Notes: generated by a model not told the origin, from the letters alone. A DNA stretch of 64,000 nt from Flavobacterium quisquiliarum (GCF_019308285.1 NZ_WWEM01000033.1:124001-188000); one strand, 5' to 3'. Positions 1 through 9,660 are shown, counted from the first letter of the stretch. Numbers and translations: made by a program.

Positions 1-2623
1 CAGCTTTAGTTAAAGCCTCAGCAATTCCATCAACATTTTTACCTCCTGCAGTAGCGAAGAAAGGCTGACCTCCTCCTCCACCTTGGATATATTTTCCTAA
101 TTCGCGAACCACTAGTCCTGCGTTTAGGTTTTTGGCTGCTACAATTTCTTTAGAGATATAACAAGTTAACATTGGTTTTCCTTCGTGAGCCGTTGCGAAA
201 ACTACAAATAAATTGCTGTAAGAACCGCCTAATTCATAAGCTAAATCTTTTGCTCCTTCTGGATTTAAATCTACTTGTTTTGCTAAAAATTGAACACCAT
301 TGATTTCTTGTAATTCTTTAGCCAAATCAGCTTTCATATTTTTCGCTTTATCTTTTAACAAAGCTTCTAATTGTTTTTTAAGCTGTGCATTTTCGTCTTG
401 TAAAGCCAAAATTGATTTTACTGGATCTTGAGCATTTTTAAGCGCATCTTTAATTTCAGCTAAAGAAACGGCCTGCGATTCAAAATATTCTTTTGCAGCT
501 TCACTTGTAATTGCCTCTATTCTTCTGATTCCAGCTGCAACAGCTCCTTCAGAAACAATTTTAAAATGCCAGATATCAGATGTATTCGCAACGTGAGTTC
601 CTCCGCATAATTCAACCGAATCACCAAATTTAATGGTACGAACTAAATCGCCATATTTTTCTCCAAACAAAGCGATTGCTCCATCTTCCAAAGCCTGCTC
701 TTTTGGAATTCCTCTTTTTTCGATTAATGGCAGACTCTCGCGAATCCTTGCATTTACGAAGTTTTCAACTTCAACCAATTCTTCATCAGTTACTTTAGAG
801 AAGTGAGAAAAGTCAAAACGTAATGAAGCATTACGAACCATCGAACCTTTCTGCTCAATATGAGTTCCTAAAATCTTACGCAAACCTTGGTGCAATAAAT
901 GCGTAGCCGAGTGATTTGAAGAAGTTTTAGCTCTTTGATTGGCATCAACAACTGCATTAAAAGTTCCAGTAAGATTTTCTGGTAACGATTTTGCTAAATG
1001 TATCGTTTGATTGTTCTCTTTTTTAGTATCTATAATGTAAACAATGTCACCGTTTTGAGCTTCTAAATATCCTTTATCTCCTGTTTGTCCTCCGCTTTCT
1101 CCATAAAATGGAGTTGCATTGAAAACTAATTGGAAAATCTCACCATCTTTTGCACTTTCAACTCTACGATATTTCGTGATTTTTACCTGTTGTGATAATC
1201 TGTCATAACCAACAAATTCCTGAATATCATCTTCTACAAGTACATTCCAGTCTCCAGCCGTTACTTTTGATGCCGCACGAGATCTTTCTTTTTGCAATTG
1301 TAATTGCTCTTGGAATCCTTCTTCATCTAATTTCAATCCTCTTTCAGAAAGAATTAAAGCGGTTAAATCAATTGGGAATCCGTAAGTATCATACAATTCA
1401 AATGCTTTCTTACCATCAACAGTATCTCCTGTATTATTTAAAATTACAGCATCTAAAAGAATCAATCCCTGATCTAATGTTTTAAGGAATGAATTTTCTT
1501 CTTCACGAATTACATTAGAGCAAAGTGCTTTCTGCGTTCTGATTTCCGGGAAAGAATCTCCCATCTGCTCGCTTAAAGTTTCAACCAATTTAAAAATAAA
1601 CGGCTCTTTTGTTCCTAAGAAAGTAAAGCCGTAACGAATAGCACGACGTAAAATTCTACGAATTACATATCCTGCACCCGTGTTAGAAGGCAACTGTCCA
1701 TCAGCAATAGCAAAAGCCACCGCACGAACGTGATCTGCTACTACACGAATCGCAATATTCATTTTATTTTGTTCTTCACTAATGCCTGTTACATCATTAG
1801 TTGTATATTTTGCTCCCGTAATGGTTTCGATTTCTCTAATTAAAGGCATGAAAACATCAGTATCATAATTTGATGTTTTTCCTTGCAATGCCATACACAA
1901 ACGCTCAAATCCCATTCCGGTATCAACGTGTTGTGCCGGAAGTTTTTCTAATGAACCATCAGCTTTACGGTTAAATTCCATGAATACGTTATTCCAGATT
2001 TCAACTACCTGAGGGTGATCATTATTTACTTCTTCTTTACCTGGTTTTAAAGCTTTTTCTTCTTCAGAACGTAAATCAACGTGAATTTCAGAACAAGGTC
2101 CGCATGGTCCCTGATCTCCCATTTCCCAGAAATTATCTTTTTTATTTCCAAGAATAATTCGGTCTTCATCAATTAACTCTTTCCAGATATCCCAAGCTTC
2201 TTGGTCAAACGGAACATTATCTTCTTTGCTTCCTTCAAAAACAGAAACATAAAGATTTTCTTTAGGAATTTTGTAGACTTCTGTCAATAATTCCCAAGCC
2301 CAGTTGATTGCTTCTTTTTTGAAATAATCTCCAAAAGACCAGTTCCCTAACATTTCAAACATTGTGTGATGGTAAGTATCAATACCAACTTCTTCAAGAT
2401 CATTATGTTTTCCTGAAACACGAAGACATTTTTGCGTATCGGCTATTCTTGGACTTTTTGGAGTTCCGTTTCCTAAGAAAAATTCTTTAAACTGGGCCAT
2501 TCCCGAGTTGTTGAACATTAAGGTTGGGTCATCTTTAAGTACAATAGGAGCTGAAGGAACAATAGTATGTCCTTTACTCTCAAAAAAATCTAAAAATTGT
2601 TTACGTACGTCTTGTGATTTCAT
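1..2623 (-). CDS. alaS: Alanyl-tRNA synthetase, 3' end cut by window edge
   Basis: Charges tRNA-Ala with alanine in the cytoplasm. The reverse strand opens with ATG at 2621-2623 (MKSQDVRKQFLDFF) and stays open to base 1, about 874 codons. This is close to the family's usual length of about 875, so only a few C-terminal residues are missing. Family motifs are visible: the editing-domain NHSATHLLH near 893-915 and the metal-binding CGGTHV near 590-606. A glycine-rich GGQPFFATAGG segment of the C-terminal domain lies at about 45-80. The gene is divergent from the M23 peptidase gene, with 278 bp between them. The identity is secure; the C-terminus cannot be seen. Confidence 0.97.
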   Translation of the reverse strand, partial: MKSQDVRKQFLDFFESKGHTIVPSAPIVLKDDPTLMFNNSGMAQFKEFFLGNGTPKSPRIADTQKCLRVSGKHNDLEEVGIDTYHHTMFEMLGNWSFGDYFKKEAINWAWELLTEVYKIPKENLYVSVFEGSKEDNVPFDQEAWDIWKELIDEDRIILGNKKDNFWEMGDQGPCGPCSEIHVDLRSEEEKALKPGKEEVNNDHPQVVEIWNNVFMEFNRKADGSLEKLPAQHVDTGMGFERLCMALQGKTSNYDTDVFMPLIREIETITGAKYTTNDVTGISEEQNKMNIAIRVVADHVRAVAFAIADGQLPSNTGAGYVIRRILRRAIRYGFTFLGTKEPFIFKLVETLSEQMGDSFPEIRTQKALCSNVIREEENSFLKTLDQGLILLDAVILNNTGDTVDGKKAFELYDTYGFPIDLTALILSERGLKLDEEGFQEQLQLQKERSRAASKVTAGDWNVLVEDDIQEFVGYDRLSQQVKITKYRRVESAKDGEIFQLVFNATPFYGESGGQTGDKGYLEAQNGDIVYIIDTKKENNQTIHLAKSLPENLTGTFNAVVDANQRAKTSSNHSATHLLHQGLRKILGTHIEQKGSMVRNASLRFDFSHFSKVTDEELVEVENFVNARIRESLPLIEKRGIPKEQALEDGAIALFGEKYGDLVRTIKFGDSVELCGGTHVANTSDIWHFKIVSEGAVAAGIRRIEAITSEAAKEYFESQAVSLAEIKDALKNAQDPVKSILALQDENAQLKKQLEALLKDKAKNMKADLAKELQEINGVQFLAKQVDLNPEGAKDLAYELGGSYSNLFVVFATAHEGKPMLTCYISKEIVAAKNLNAGLVVRELGKYIQGGGGGQPFFATAGGKNVDGIAEALTKA

Positions 2624-2901
2624 ATTTAAATTAGAAAAAATGTGTCTGTTTAATGTGTCAATTTGAAAATTAGACGATTAGATATTTATTCATTCCGTAA
2701 TGCGTTAAGTTTTTTATAATGAATTCAAAAAACTTATATTATAAACAATAAATTGCCTATTTTGCGCATTATCTAATGATAAAATAGCCCCAATATCTAA
2801 TCATTAATTCTTGTAAAAAAAAGTGCCGAACTGCTGAAACATTTAGCCATTTTGTTCGTCTAACTTATTTTACAAGCTGCAAAAATAGCGTATTTTAAAA
2901 T

Positions 2902-3879
2902 ATGGCGAAAGTAAAATATTATTACGACTCAGAAAATCTGGCTTATACGAAAATAAAAACCAGAAAAAGAATAAAAATTGGTTACGCATTACTGTTTTTA
3001 CTGGCTTCAGCATTGTTTGGTTTTTTAGTTTTCGTTCTTTTAATTAATACGCCTTATTTTGAAACTCCCAAAGATCGTTTGCAGGCACGGGAAATTGAAA
3101 ATTTAAAACTTCAATATTCCATTCTAAATAAAAAATTAGATGAAATTGATGCCGTTGCAGATGCTTTGGAAGAGAGAGACAATAATATTTACAGAATTTA
3201 TTTTAATAAAGCTGAAATTCCGGATTCGATTAGAAAAGCTGGATTTAGAAATCCGGAAAGATACAAGATTTTAGAAGGTTATAATAATTCACAATTGGTT
3301 TTAAATACCACTAAACGAGTCGATAAACTTTCAAAAGAATTAGCTATTCAATCAAAATCGTTGGATGACATTTTAAAATTAGCTGGAGCTAAAGAAAGTT
3401 TATTATTAGCAATTCCTGCCATTCAGCCTGTTCAGAATGAAAACTTAAAACGAGTTGCCTCAGGTTTTGGATACCGAATTGACCCTTTCACAAAAGTACG
3501 AAAAATGCACAATGGAATGGATTTTACTGCCAATACAGGCGCTCCAATTTATGCTACTGGTGACGGTGTCGTAGCAAGAGCTGATAATACAGCATCTGGC
3601 TATGGAAACCACATTGTGATCAGGCATGGTTTTGGATACGAAAGTTTGTACGCCCATTTAAGCAAATACAACTGCAGACCTGGACAAAAAGTCAAAAGAG
3701 GAGACGTAATTGGATATGTTGGAAGCACTGGAAGATCCGAGGGGCCACATTGTCACTATGAAGTACATAAAGACGGAAAAGTCGTAAATCCGCTGAACTT
3801 CTATTATGGAAACATTTCGGCTGTAGAATATGTGGCAATTTCACAAATGGCGAATCAAGAAAATCAATCATTAGATTAA
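2902..3879 (+). CDS. M23 family (LytM-type) peptidase, membrane anchored
   Basis: Predicted zinc endopeptidase that cuts peptidoglycan cross-links in the periplasm. The 325-aa protein has a short basic N-terminus, one membrane segment at about residues 26-48, a coiled-coil-prone region at about 75-140 and a C-terminal LytM domain from about 180. The metal ligands are present: HNGMD (HxxxD) and the HCH of GPHCHYEVH. It is the usual anchor plus coil plus M23 layout of Bacteroidota. It is divergent from alaS and is followed after 48 bp by a MerR-type gene. The family is clear; whether it acts in division, elongation or as a regulator of another hydrolase is not. Confidence 0.93.
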   Translation: MAKVKYYYDSENLAYTKIKTRKRIKIGYALLFLLASALFGFLVFVLLINTPYFETPKDRLQAREIENLKLQYSILNKKLDEIDAVADALEERDNNIYRIYFNKAEIPDSIRKAGFRNPERYKILEGYNNSQLVLNTTKRVDKLSKELAIQSKSLDDILKLAGAKESLLLAIPAIQPVQNENLKRVASGFGYRIDPFTKVRKMHNGMDFTANTGAPIYATGDGVVARADNTASGYGNHIVIRHGFGYESLYAHLSKYNCRPGQKVKRGDVIGYVGSTGRSEGPHCHYEVHKDGKVVNPLNFYYGNISAVEYVAISQMANQENQSLD

Positions 3880-3927
3880 TATTGCGAAAAAATAGTATTT
3901 TTGAAGTAAAATAGTAAAAAACAAATC

Positions 3928-4260
3928 ATGCATATTGAACTTTCTAAAGACAAAAGATATTACAGTATTGGCGAAGTAGCCAAAGCTTTTAATGTCAATG
4001 CCTCTTTGATACGATTTTGGGACAGCGAATTTGATATTCTAAAACCTAAAAAAAATGCAAAGGGAAACAGAATGTTCACACCCGAAGATATTACCAACCT
4101 GCAATTGATCTATCATCTTGTAAAAGAGAGAGGTTTTACCCTTGAAGGCGCCAAAATACACTTAAAAGAAGGACAAAAGAAAACGTTAGATAAATTCGAA
4201 ATAATACGTAAATTAGAGTCCATAAAAACGCAATTGAACGACATCAAAAACGAATTGTAA
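3928..4260 (+). CDS. MerR family transcriptional regulator
   Basis: Small DNA-binding protein of 110 aa. Residues 10-80 match the MerR winged helix-turn-helix (YYSIGEVAKAFNVNASLIRFWD, shown here as two parts: YYSIGEVAKAF and NVNASLIRFWD), followed by a helix that could dimerise (about 80-110). There is no room for an effector domain and no cysteine set for metal sensing, so the signal it responds to cannot be read. A TATTTTTG box at 3896-3903 could be its -7 element. LemA follows after 34 bp, so co-transcription with the LemA/TPM genes is likely. Confidence 0.9.
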   Translation: MHIELSKDKRYYSIGEVAKAFNVNASLIRFWDSEFDILKPKKNAKGNRMFTPEDITNLQLIYHLVKERGFTLEGAKIHLKEGQKKTLDKFEIIRKLESIKTQLNDIKNEL

Positions 4261-4294
4261 TTAAAAATTGAAATAAACTTAAATCAAAACAAAT

Positions 4295-4879
4295 ATGAAA
4301 AAGTGGTTAATCCCTGTAGGAATTATTATAGCACTTATTGCTATTATCGCATTTTGGTCGATTGGTATTAAAAATACTGCTTTACAACACAGTCAAGCTG
4401 TAAACAAAGAATGGGGAAATGTTCAGACGGCTTACCAAAGACGTAATGATCTTATTGGGAATTTAGTAAACACTGTAAAAGGAGCTGCTGACTTTGAAAA
4501 AGGAACTTTAACAGCTGTAATCGAAGCTCGTGCAAAAGCTACTTCTGTAACAATTGACCCAAGTAATGTAACTCCAGAACAATTAAAGGAATTCAATCAG
4601 GCCCAAAGCGGCGTAAGCTCATCATTATCAAGATTATTGGTTTCGGTGGAGCAATATCCAACTTTGAAAGCAAATGAAAATTTCTTGAAATTACAAGACG
4701 AATTAGCAAGTACTGAAAATCAGATTTTAACTGCCAGAACTCGTTTTAATGAGGCCGTACAAGTTTACAACGGATATGTTTTGAAAATTCCAAACAACTG
4801 GTTCTTGAGCGAATACAAAGAAAAACCATACTTTGAAGCTTCTACAGGTGCAGATAAACCAGTTGAAGTAAAATTCTAA
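4295..4879 (+). CDS. LemA family protein
   Basis: 194-aa protein with one N-terminal membrane helix (about 5-25) and a long helical domain typical of LemA: QAVNKEWGNVQTAYQRRNDLI, here residues about 33-53, then repeated amphipathic helices. LemA proteins are membrane-anchored helical-bundle proteins of unclear biochemical role, often encoded next to TPM-domain proteins, as here. The two TPM genes follow directly (45 bp, then 0 bp), which supports one operon. The family call is firm; a specific function cannot be given. Confidence 0.92.
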   Translation: MKKWLIPVGIIIALIAIIAFWSIGIKNTALQHSQAVNKEWGNVQTAYQRRNDLIGNLVNTVKGAADFEKGTLTAVIEARAKATSVTIDPSNVTPEQLKEFNQAQSGVSSSLSRLLVSVEQYPTLKANENFLKLQDELASTENQILTARTRFNEAVQVYNGYVLKIPNNWFLSEYKEKPYFEASTGADKPVEVKF

Positions 4880-4924
4880 AAAGTTCTAGAAACAATCTAT
4901 AATATAAACTCTAAAATCATTTCC

Positions 4925-5362
4925 ATGTCAAAAGTAGAAGATTTTTTAACCAAAGAAGAAGAGTACGAAATTGTTGAAGCTATTCGTATGGCTGAAAATA
5001 ATACTTCTGGCGAAATTAGAGTACATATAGAAAAAACAACTTCTAAAGCTCATTATGACAGAGCTTTAGAAGTTTTTCATGAATTACGAATGGATGAAAC
5101 TAAATTGCAAAATGGCGTATTGCTTTATTTTGCAGTTGAGGACAAAAACTTTGTAATTTGTGGCGACAAAGGAATTAATGATTTAGTATCTGATGATTTT
5201 TGGGATTGTACCAAAGATGTTATGGTAAATCATTTTAAAGCTGGAAACTTTAAACAAGGCATTGTTGACGGTATCTTAAATGCCGGAGAACAATTGAAAA
5301 AATATTTCCCTTCTCAGGAGGATGATATCAACGAATTATCAAACGAAATTTCAAAAGGATAA
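4925..5362 (+). CDS. TPM domain protein, soluble
   Basis: 145-aa protein without signal peptide or membrane helix. Most of it is one TPM domain (TLP18.3/Psb32/MOLO-1 fold): the N-terminal TSGEIRVHIEKT strand region, the central NGVLLYFAVEDKNFVICGDKGI and a C-terminal helix ending in EQLKKYF (given as separate short parts). TPM proteins in plants have been linked to phosphatase activity and photosystem repair; the bacterial role is unknown. The stop codon at 5360-5362 is directly followed by the ATG of a second TPM gene, so the two are probably translated together. Confidence 0.88.
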   Translation: MSKVEDFLTKEEEYEIVEAIRMAENNTSGEIRVHIEKTTSKAHYDRALEVFHELRMDETKLQNGVLLYFAVEDKNFVICGDKGINDLVSDDFWDCTKDVMVNHFKAGNFKQGIVDGILNAGEQLKKYFPSQEDDINELSNEISKG

Positions 5363-6196
5363 ATGATGAAAAATTCCAAAAATAAAATCTCAAATTCCAA
5401 TAGAATTTTTCAGTTAACCTTTTTGTTTGTCGCGTTTTTTATCTGCAATACTATTTTTGCACAATTTGATATCCCGAAAAAACCTGATTTCCAAACTTCT
5501 GTTTATGATTACGCTAATGTTTTAAGTGCTTCAGAAAAAACACAATTAGAAGAAAAACTAGTTCGTTATTCCGATTCTACTTCTACTCAAATTGTAGTTA
5601 TTACTATCGAAAGCTTAAAAGGTGAGGATATTGGTATTCTTACGCCAAAATGGGCTCAAGAATGGGGAATTGGCCAAGCAAAAGAAGACAATGGTGTTTT
5701 AATTTTATTAGCTAAACAGGAAAGAAGAATATGGATTTCTCCTGGTTATGGATTAGAAGATCGTTTAACTGCCGGAATTGGCGGAGAAATTACTAGAAAT
5801 ATAATTATTCCTGAATTTAAAGCTGGAAGTTATTATAGAGGACTTGACAAAGGGGCAGATGCACTTTTCGATGTCTTTAAAGGAAAATACAAAGGAGAAC
5901 GTAAAAAAGCCAAAGGACAAGACTTTCCAATCTTTCCATTTATCGTTATTGTCGTTATTGTTTTAATCCTTCTTTCCCGAAATAAAAGAGGAGGAGGAGG
6001 AAATTCTGGAAGCAATGGCGGTGGTCCTAGCCTACTTGATGTTATCATTCTAAGTAATCTTGGAAGAAGCGGCGGAGGTGGATTTGGCGGTTTCGGTGGC
6101 GGATCATCTGGAGGTGGTTTTGGCGGTGGCGGTGGCTTCGGCGGTGGATTTGGCGGTGGCGGATTCTCTGGAGGAGGTTCTGGAGGAAGCTGGTAA
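5363..6196 (+). CDS. TPM domain protein with signal peptide and Gly-rich tail
   Basis: 277-aa YgcG-like protein. It has a signal peptide ending near IFAQ (residue about 34), a TPM domain at about 40-170 (YANVLSASEKTQLEEKL; EDNGVLILLAKQERR), a single membrane helix at about 192-207 and a long glycine/serine-rich tail. The domain therefore faces the periplasm. The tail is low-complexity DNA in which GGC/GGT/GGA repeat, so its length may vary between strains. The start could be the first or second ATG (5363 or 5366), since MM opens the frame. LemA, a soluble TPM and an exported TPM sit in one unit, suggesting a membrane-associated complex; this is inference. Confidence 0.9.
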   Translation: MMKNSKNKISNSNRIFQLTFLFVAFFICNTIFAQFDIPKKPDFQTSVYDYANVLSASEKTQLEEKLVRYSDSTSTQIVVITIESLKGEDIGILTPKWAQEWGIGQAKEDNGVLILLAKQERRIWISPGYGLEDRLTAGIGGEITRNIIIPEFKAGSYYRGLDKGADALFDVFKGKYKGERKKAKGQDFPIFPFIVIVVIVLILLSRNKRGGGGNSGSNGGGPSLLDVIILSNLGRSGGGGFGGFGGGSSGGGFGGGGGFGGGFGGGGFSGGGSGGSW

Positions 6197-6289
6197 TTTA
6201 GTATGTTTCTAATTTTCTTTGTTTCAGACTTCGAGTTTAGGTTTCAATATTAAAAAATCATACATTTACATTTTACAATTTATTAATAG

Positions 6290-6703
6290 ATGTTATCACA
6301 TAAAGCAAAATACGCCCTTAAGGCCTTACTTTATTTAGCAGAACAAGACGAAAATCACATTTCTAGAACTGTAGAAATTGCTGATGGAGCCAATATTCCT
6401 AAAAAGTTTTTAGAACAGATTTTATTGGATCTGAAACGCGGCCGTTTTGTAAGCAGTAAGCAAGGGAAATTTGGTGGATACTATCTAATTAAATCCAAAA
6501 ATGACATTACTTTGGCAGAAATTCACCGATTATTTGACGGTGCAATTGCTCTTTTGCCATGTGCTTCACTAAATTTTTACGAGCCTTGCTCCGATTGTAA
6601 AACCGAGTCTGAATGCAGTCTGCGTCACGGTTTAATGCTAATTAGAGACAAAACTTTGAAGGCTATGGAAGGCATTACAATCGCTTCATTAGTAAAGAAA
6701 TAA
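6290..6703 (+). CDS. Rrf2 family transcriptional regulator
   Basis: 137-aa winged-helix regulator: HTH at about 10-60 (KYALKALLYLAEQ; IPKKFLEQILLDLKRG) with the GGYYL wing. The C-terminal half has four cysteines at 91, 100, 103 and 109. The first three resemble the cluster-binding set of IscR-type proteins, though with different spacing. Rrf2 proteins sense Fe-S clusters, redox state, NO or cysteine metabolism (IscR, NsrR, CymR). The gene is followed on the same strand by a Cys-tailed small peptide gene and a TonB-dependent receptor, which are its likely targets. Sulfur or iron sensing is inferred, not shown. Confidence 0.92.
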   Translation: MLSHKAKYALKALLYLAEQDENHISRTVEIADGANIPKKFLEQILLDLKRGRFVSSKQGKFGGYYLIKSKNDITLAEIHRLFDGAIALLPCASLNFYEPCSDCKTESECSLRHGLMLIRDKTLKAMEGITIASLVKK

Positions 6704-6747
6704 AAAAATATTTTATAATCCCTAGTAAATCGATAGAATTAATTATA

Positions 6748-6755
6748 TATATTTG
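6748..6755 (+). promoter_or_regulatory. Bacteroidota-type -7 box (TATATTTG) before the small peptide gene
   Basis: TATATTTG fits TAnnTTTG and lies 40 bp before the ATG at 6795. No clear TTG -33 box is seen at the expected distance, so the promoter may need an activator. It follows a CGATAG-containing stretch (6731-6736) that could hold an operator for the Rrf2 protein. Confidence 0.4.
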
Positions 6756-6794
6756 CAAAAAATAATTAACAAACCAATAACAAAATTCTATCTC

Positions 6795-6902
6795 ATGAAA
6801 GTACATTTTAATCCCTCGGGTGTTACAAAACTTTTGCAAAATAAAACTAAGCTTTTCAGAACTGCTTCTGGCAATTCATGTATGATGTGTATGTGCTGTT
6901 AA
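6795..6902 (+). CDS. 35-aa Cys-tailed leader-like peptide
   Basis: Small open frame, ATG to TAA, not overlapped by another gene: it begins MKVHFNPSGVTKLL, has a basic middle (QNKTKLFRTASGNS) and ends in SCMMCMCC, with four cysteines in the last seven residues and the stop directly after. It starts 40 bp after a TATATTTG box and ends 46 bp before the TonB receptor ATG. Clustered Cys codons at the end of a short upstream frame are the known layout of cysteine-responsive leader peptides that attenuate sulfur genes in actinobacteria. The Rrf2 gene upstream fits a sulfur or iron theme. A metal-binding or modified secreted peptide is possible instead. I recognise no named family. Confidence 0.6.
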   Translation: MKVHFNPSGVTKLLQNKTKLFRTASGNSCMMCMCC

Positions 6903-6948
6903 AAAATTTATTTTTAAACTCTACTAATCATATATACTTAATATAAAA

Positions 6949-9495
6949 ATGAAAGCATCTATAAAAAATATCTTTACAATATTATCTTTTTTAACCTTCT
7001 CTATCTCATTTGCACAAAATATTGAAGGTGTAGTTACAACAAGTGAAAACATTCCTTTAGAAGCAGTAAACGTGGTAATTAAAGGAACTACTCATAGCGC
7101 TATCACAGACAACAGCGGTAAGTTCGTCATCGATTCTGAAGGAAGACTGCCATTGACTCTTTTAATTCAATATGTTGGATACAAAACAACAGAAATCGAA
7201 TTGACTGCAATTCCTGTAAATCCAATTCAGGTTGCCCTTAAAGAAGAAAACGAACTTGTCGAAGTTGTGGTTTCTTCTAGAAGAAGAATAGAAAAAGTTC
7301 AAGATGTGCCAATTGCTATTTCTGTAATTACAGGAAAGCAAGCAGAACAAACGGGTGCTTTTAACGTAAACCGCATTAAAGAATTAGTACCATCTGTTCA
7401 GCTTTATTCTTCGAACCCAAGAAATACTGGAATCAACATTAGAAGTTTAGGTTCTCCTTTCGGATTAACCAATGACGGTATTGATCCGGGAGTTGGATTC
7501 TACGTTGATGGAGTATATTTTGCCCGTCCAGCTGCTACAACACTTGATTTTATCGATGTAGAACAAATCGAGGTTTTACGTGGCCCACAAGGTTCTTTGT
7601 TTGGAAAAAACACCACTTCTGGAGCCTTTAATATTACAACTCGTAAACCAAGTTTTACTTCTGGTGCTGATTTTGAACTTAGCTATGGAAATTATTCTTT
7701 CTTGCAGGCTAAAGCATCTGTTACTGGAGCTTTAGGAAGTAAAGTTGCCGGTAGAATATCTTTTTCAGGTACTTCTCGCGATGGTTTAGTGGACAACGTT
7801 GCAACTGGAAGACCTACAAATACTTTAAGCAACCAAGGAATTAGAGGACAATTGCTTTGGACTCCAACTGTAAACACCAATGTTATTTTTGCTGCTGACA
7901 TCACAACACAACGCCCTGACGGATATGCACAAGTTATTGCAGGTGTTGCACCGACACAGAGAGCAGCTTACAGACAGTTTGATGCCATCATTGCCGATTT
8001 AAATTATCAGCTACCAAGCTTAAATGCTTTTGATCGTAAAATTGATCACGATACTCCATGGAGATCAAATCAAGATATGGGAGGTTTTTCTTTGAATGTT
8101 GATACTAAAATTGGAGGTGGAACTCTTACTTCTACAACGGCATGGCGTTTCTGGAATTGGGATCCGTCGAATGATAGAGATTTTACAGGATTACAAGTAT
8201 TAGCTAAATCTCAGAACCCAACAAGACAAACACAGATTACACAAGAAGTTCGTTACGCTGGACAAATTACTTCGAAAATAAGTGGTGTTGCTGGAGTATT
8301 CTTTATCGATCAAACATCGCAAACTGATGGAACAGAAGAATCTGGAAATGCACAATGGAGATTCGCACAAAGTTCAACAAGTGCTCTATGGAAAACTCCA
8401 GGTCTTTTTGAAGGATACGGAATTAAAACAGATGCCAATATTAGAGCTTCAAGTGCTGCAGTATTTGGTCAAATTGACTGGGCTATTACAGATCGTCTAC
8501 ATGTTTTACCAGGTTTGCGCTATAATTTTGATAAAAAAGATGCACATTATGCTCGTACAACATACGGAGGTTTACAAACAACAGATCCAGCGTTATTGGC
8601 TTTGAAAAAACAAGTATATTCTGATCAGGCATTTGATTCTGCTATTGATAACACAGACTTTTCAGGGAACATTACAGTTACTTTTAAAGCTTCGGATAAA
8701 ATCAATGCTTATGGAACTTTTGCAAAAAGCTACAAACCAGTTGGTGTAAACGTTGCGGGGCTTCCAACAAACTCGGCGGGACAACCGCTTCTTGAATTGG
8801 CTGTTATTAAACCCGAAAAAGTATATCATTATGAAGTTGGAGTAAAAACTTCTCCTTTCAGAAATTCAATTTTCAATTTAGCATTATTTCAAACGGATAT
8901 AAATGATTTCCAAACTAACGTTCAGGCCGCTGAATTGGGTGTAAACCGTGGTTATCTGGCGAATGCTGATAAAGTACGTGTACAAGGTGTAGAAGTAGAT
9001 GCAAGTTTTGTATTTAGCGAGCACTTAACTATTAATGGAGCTGCAACTTATACAGATGGTAAGTATGTGAAATTTACAAACGCGCCACTTCCGTTAGAAG
9101 AAACTGGAGCTCCAGTATCATTTAAAGATGTTTCAGGGACAGCACTTCCAGGTGCTTCAAAATGGGCAGGATCTTTAGGAGGAGAACTTTCTGATCGTGC
9201 TAAATTCTTTGGAAATGCAGGAAAAATTTTCTTAGCGGTTGATTCTTATGCTCGTTCTGAGTTTTCATCAAGCCCTTCAGCTTCTAAATATTTGGTTGTA
9301 CAAGGTTATGCTATTTTTAATGCTCGTTTAGGTTTCCGTGCTTCACAAGGTTTATCTGTTCACTTTTGGGGACGTAACTTGTTAAACAAAGATTACTATG
9401 AGCAGCTATTACCAGCAGGTGGAAATGCTGGACAATATGCAGGAGTTTTAGGTGATCAAAGAACTTATGGAGTTACATTAAAATACAGTTTATAA
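6949..9495 (+). CDS. TonB-dependent receptor
   Basis: Outer-membrane active-transport receptor, 848 aa. It has a signal peptide ending at about SFAQN (residue 23), a carboxypeptidase-regulatory-like domain at about 25-105, a plug domain at about 115-230 (VQDVPIAISVITG; VEVLRGPQGSLFGKNTTSG-like segment, here IEVLRGPQGSLFGKNTTSG) and a 22-strand-type barrel ending in a C-terminal aromatic strand (RTYGVTLKYSL). There is no SusD partner beside it, so a small ligand such as a chelated metal, vitamin or sulfur compound is more likely than a glycan. The Cys-tailed peptide just upstream suggests control by cysteine or sulfur supply; this is inference. A terminator hairpin follows. Confidence 0.93.
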   Translation: MKASIKNIFTILSFLTFSISFAQNIEGVVTTSENIPLEAVNVVIKGTTHSAITDNSGKFVIDSEGRLPLTLLIQYVGYKTTEIELTAIPVNPIQVALKEENELVEVVVSSRRRIEKVQDVPIAISVITGKQAEQTGAFNVNRIKELVPSVQLYSSNPRNTGINIRSLGSPFGLTNDGIDPGVGFYVDGVYFARPAATTLDFIDVEQIEVLRGPQGSLFGKNTTSGAFNITTRKPSFTSGADFELSYGNYSFLQAKASVTGALGSKVAGRISFSGTSRDGLVDNVATGRPTNTLSNQGIRGQLLWTPTVNTNVIFAADITTQRPDGYAQVIAGVAPTQRAAYRQFDAIIADLNYQLPSLNAFDRKIDHDTPWRSNQDMGGFSLNVDTKIGGGTLTSTTAWRFWNWDPSNDRDFTGLQVLAKSQNPTRQTQITQEVRYAGQITSKISGVAGVFFIDQTSQTDGTEESGNAQWRFAQSSTSALWKTPGLFEGYGIKTDANIRASSAAVFGQIDWAITDRLHVLPGLRYNFDKKDAHYARTTYGGLQTTDPALLALKKQVYSDQAFDSAIDNTDFSGNITVTFKASDKINAYGTFAKSYKPVGVNVAGLPTNSAGQPLLELAVIKPEKVYHYEVGVKTSPFRNSIFNLALFQTDINDFQTNVQAAELGVNRGYLANADKVRVQGVEVDASFVFSEHLTINGAATYTDGKYVKFTNAPLPLEETGAPVSFKDVSGTALPGASKWAGSLGGELSDRAKFFGNAGKIFLAVDSYARSEFSSSPSASKYLVVQGYAIFNARLGFRASQGLSVHFWGRNLLNKDYYEQLLPAGGNAGQYAGVLGDQRTYGVTLKYSL

Positions 9496-9524
9496 AATAA
9501 AAAATTAGAACTAAAAACTAAATC

Positions 9525-9554
9525 AACGAGATGCTTAATTGTATCTCGTTTTTT
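9525..9554 (+). terminator. Rho-independent terminator after the TonB receptor
   Basis: AACGAGAT (9525-9532) pairs with ATCTCGTT (9543-9550), with a 10-nt loop and a T run after it. It lies 30 bp past the receptor stop codon. Confidence 0.7.
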
Positions 9555-9660
9555 ATTTTGCAAAAGATCAAAATCACAAATTAAATTTTAAAACCATTTT
9601 TATTCTTCTGTAATTCAGTTTTCGTTTTTCTATATTCGCAGCCTGAATTTTATTGATTGA

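Noticed and set aside
1192..1485. 97-aa + strand frame
   Set aside because: Antisense to conserved alaS coding sequence.
8282..8605. 107-aa + strand frame
   Set aside because: Lies wholly inside the TonB receptor in another frame; no start context.
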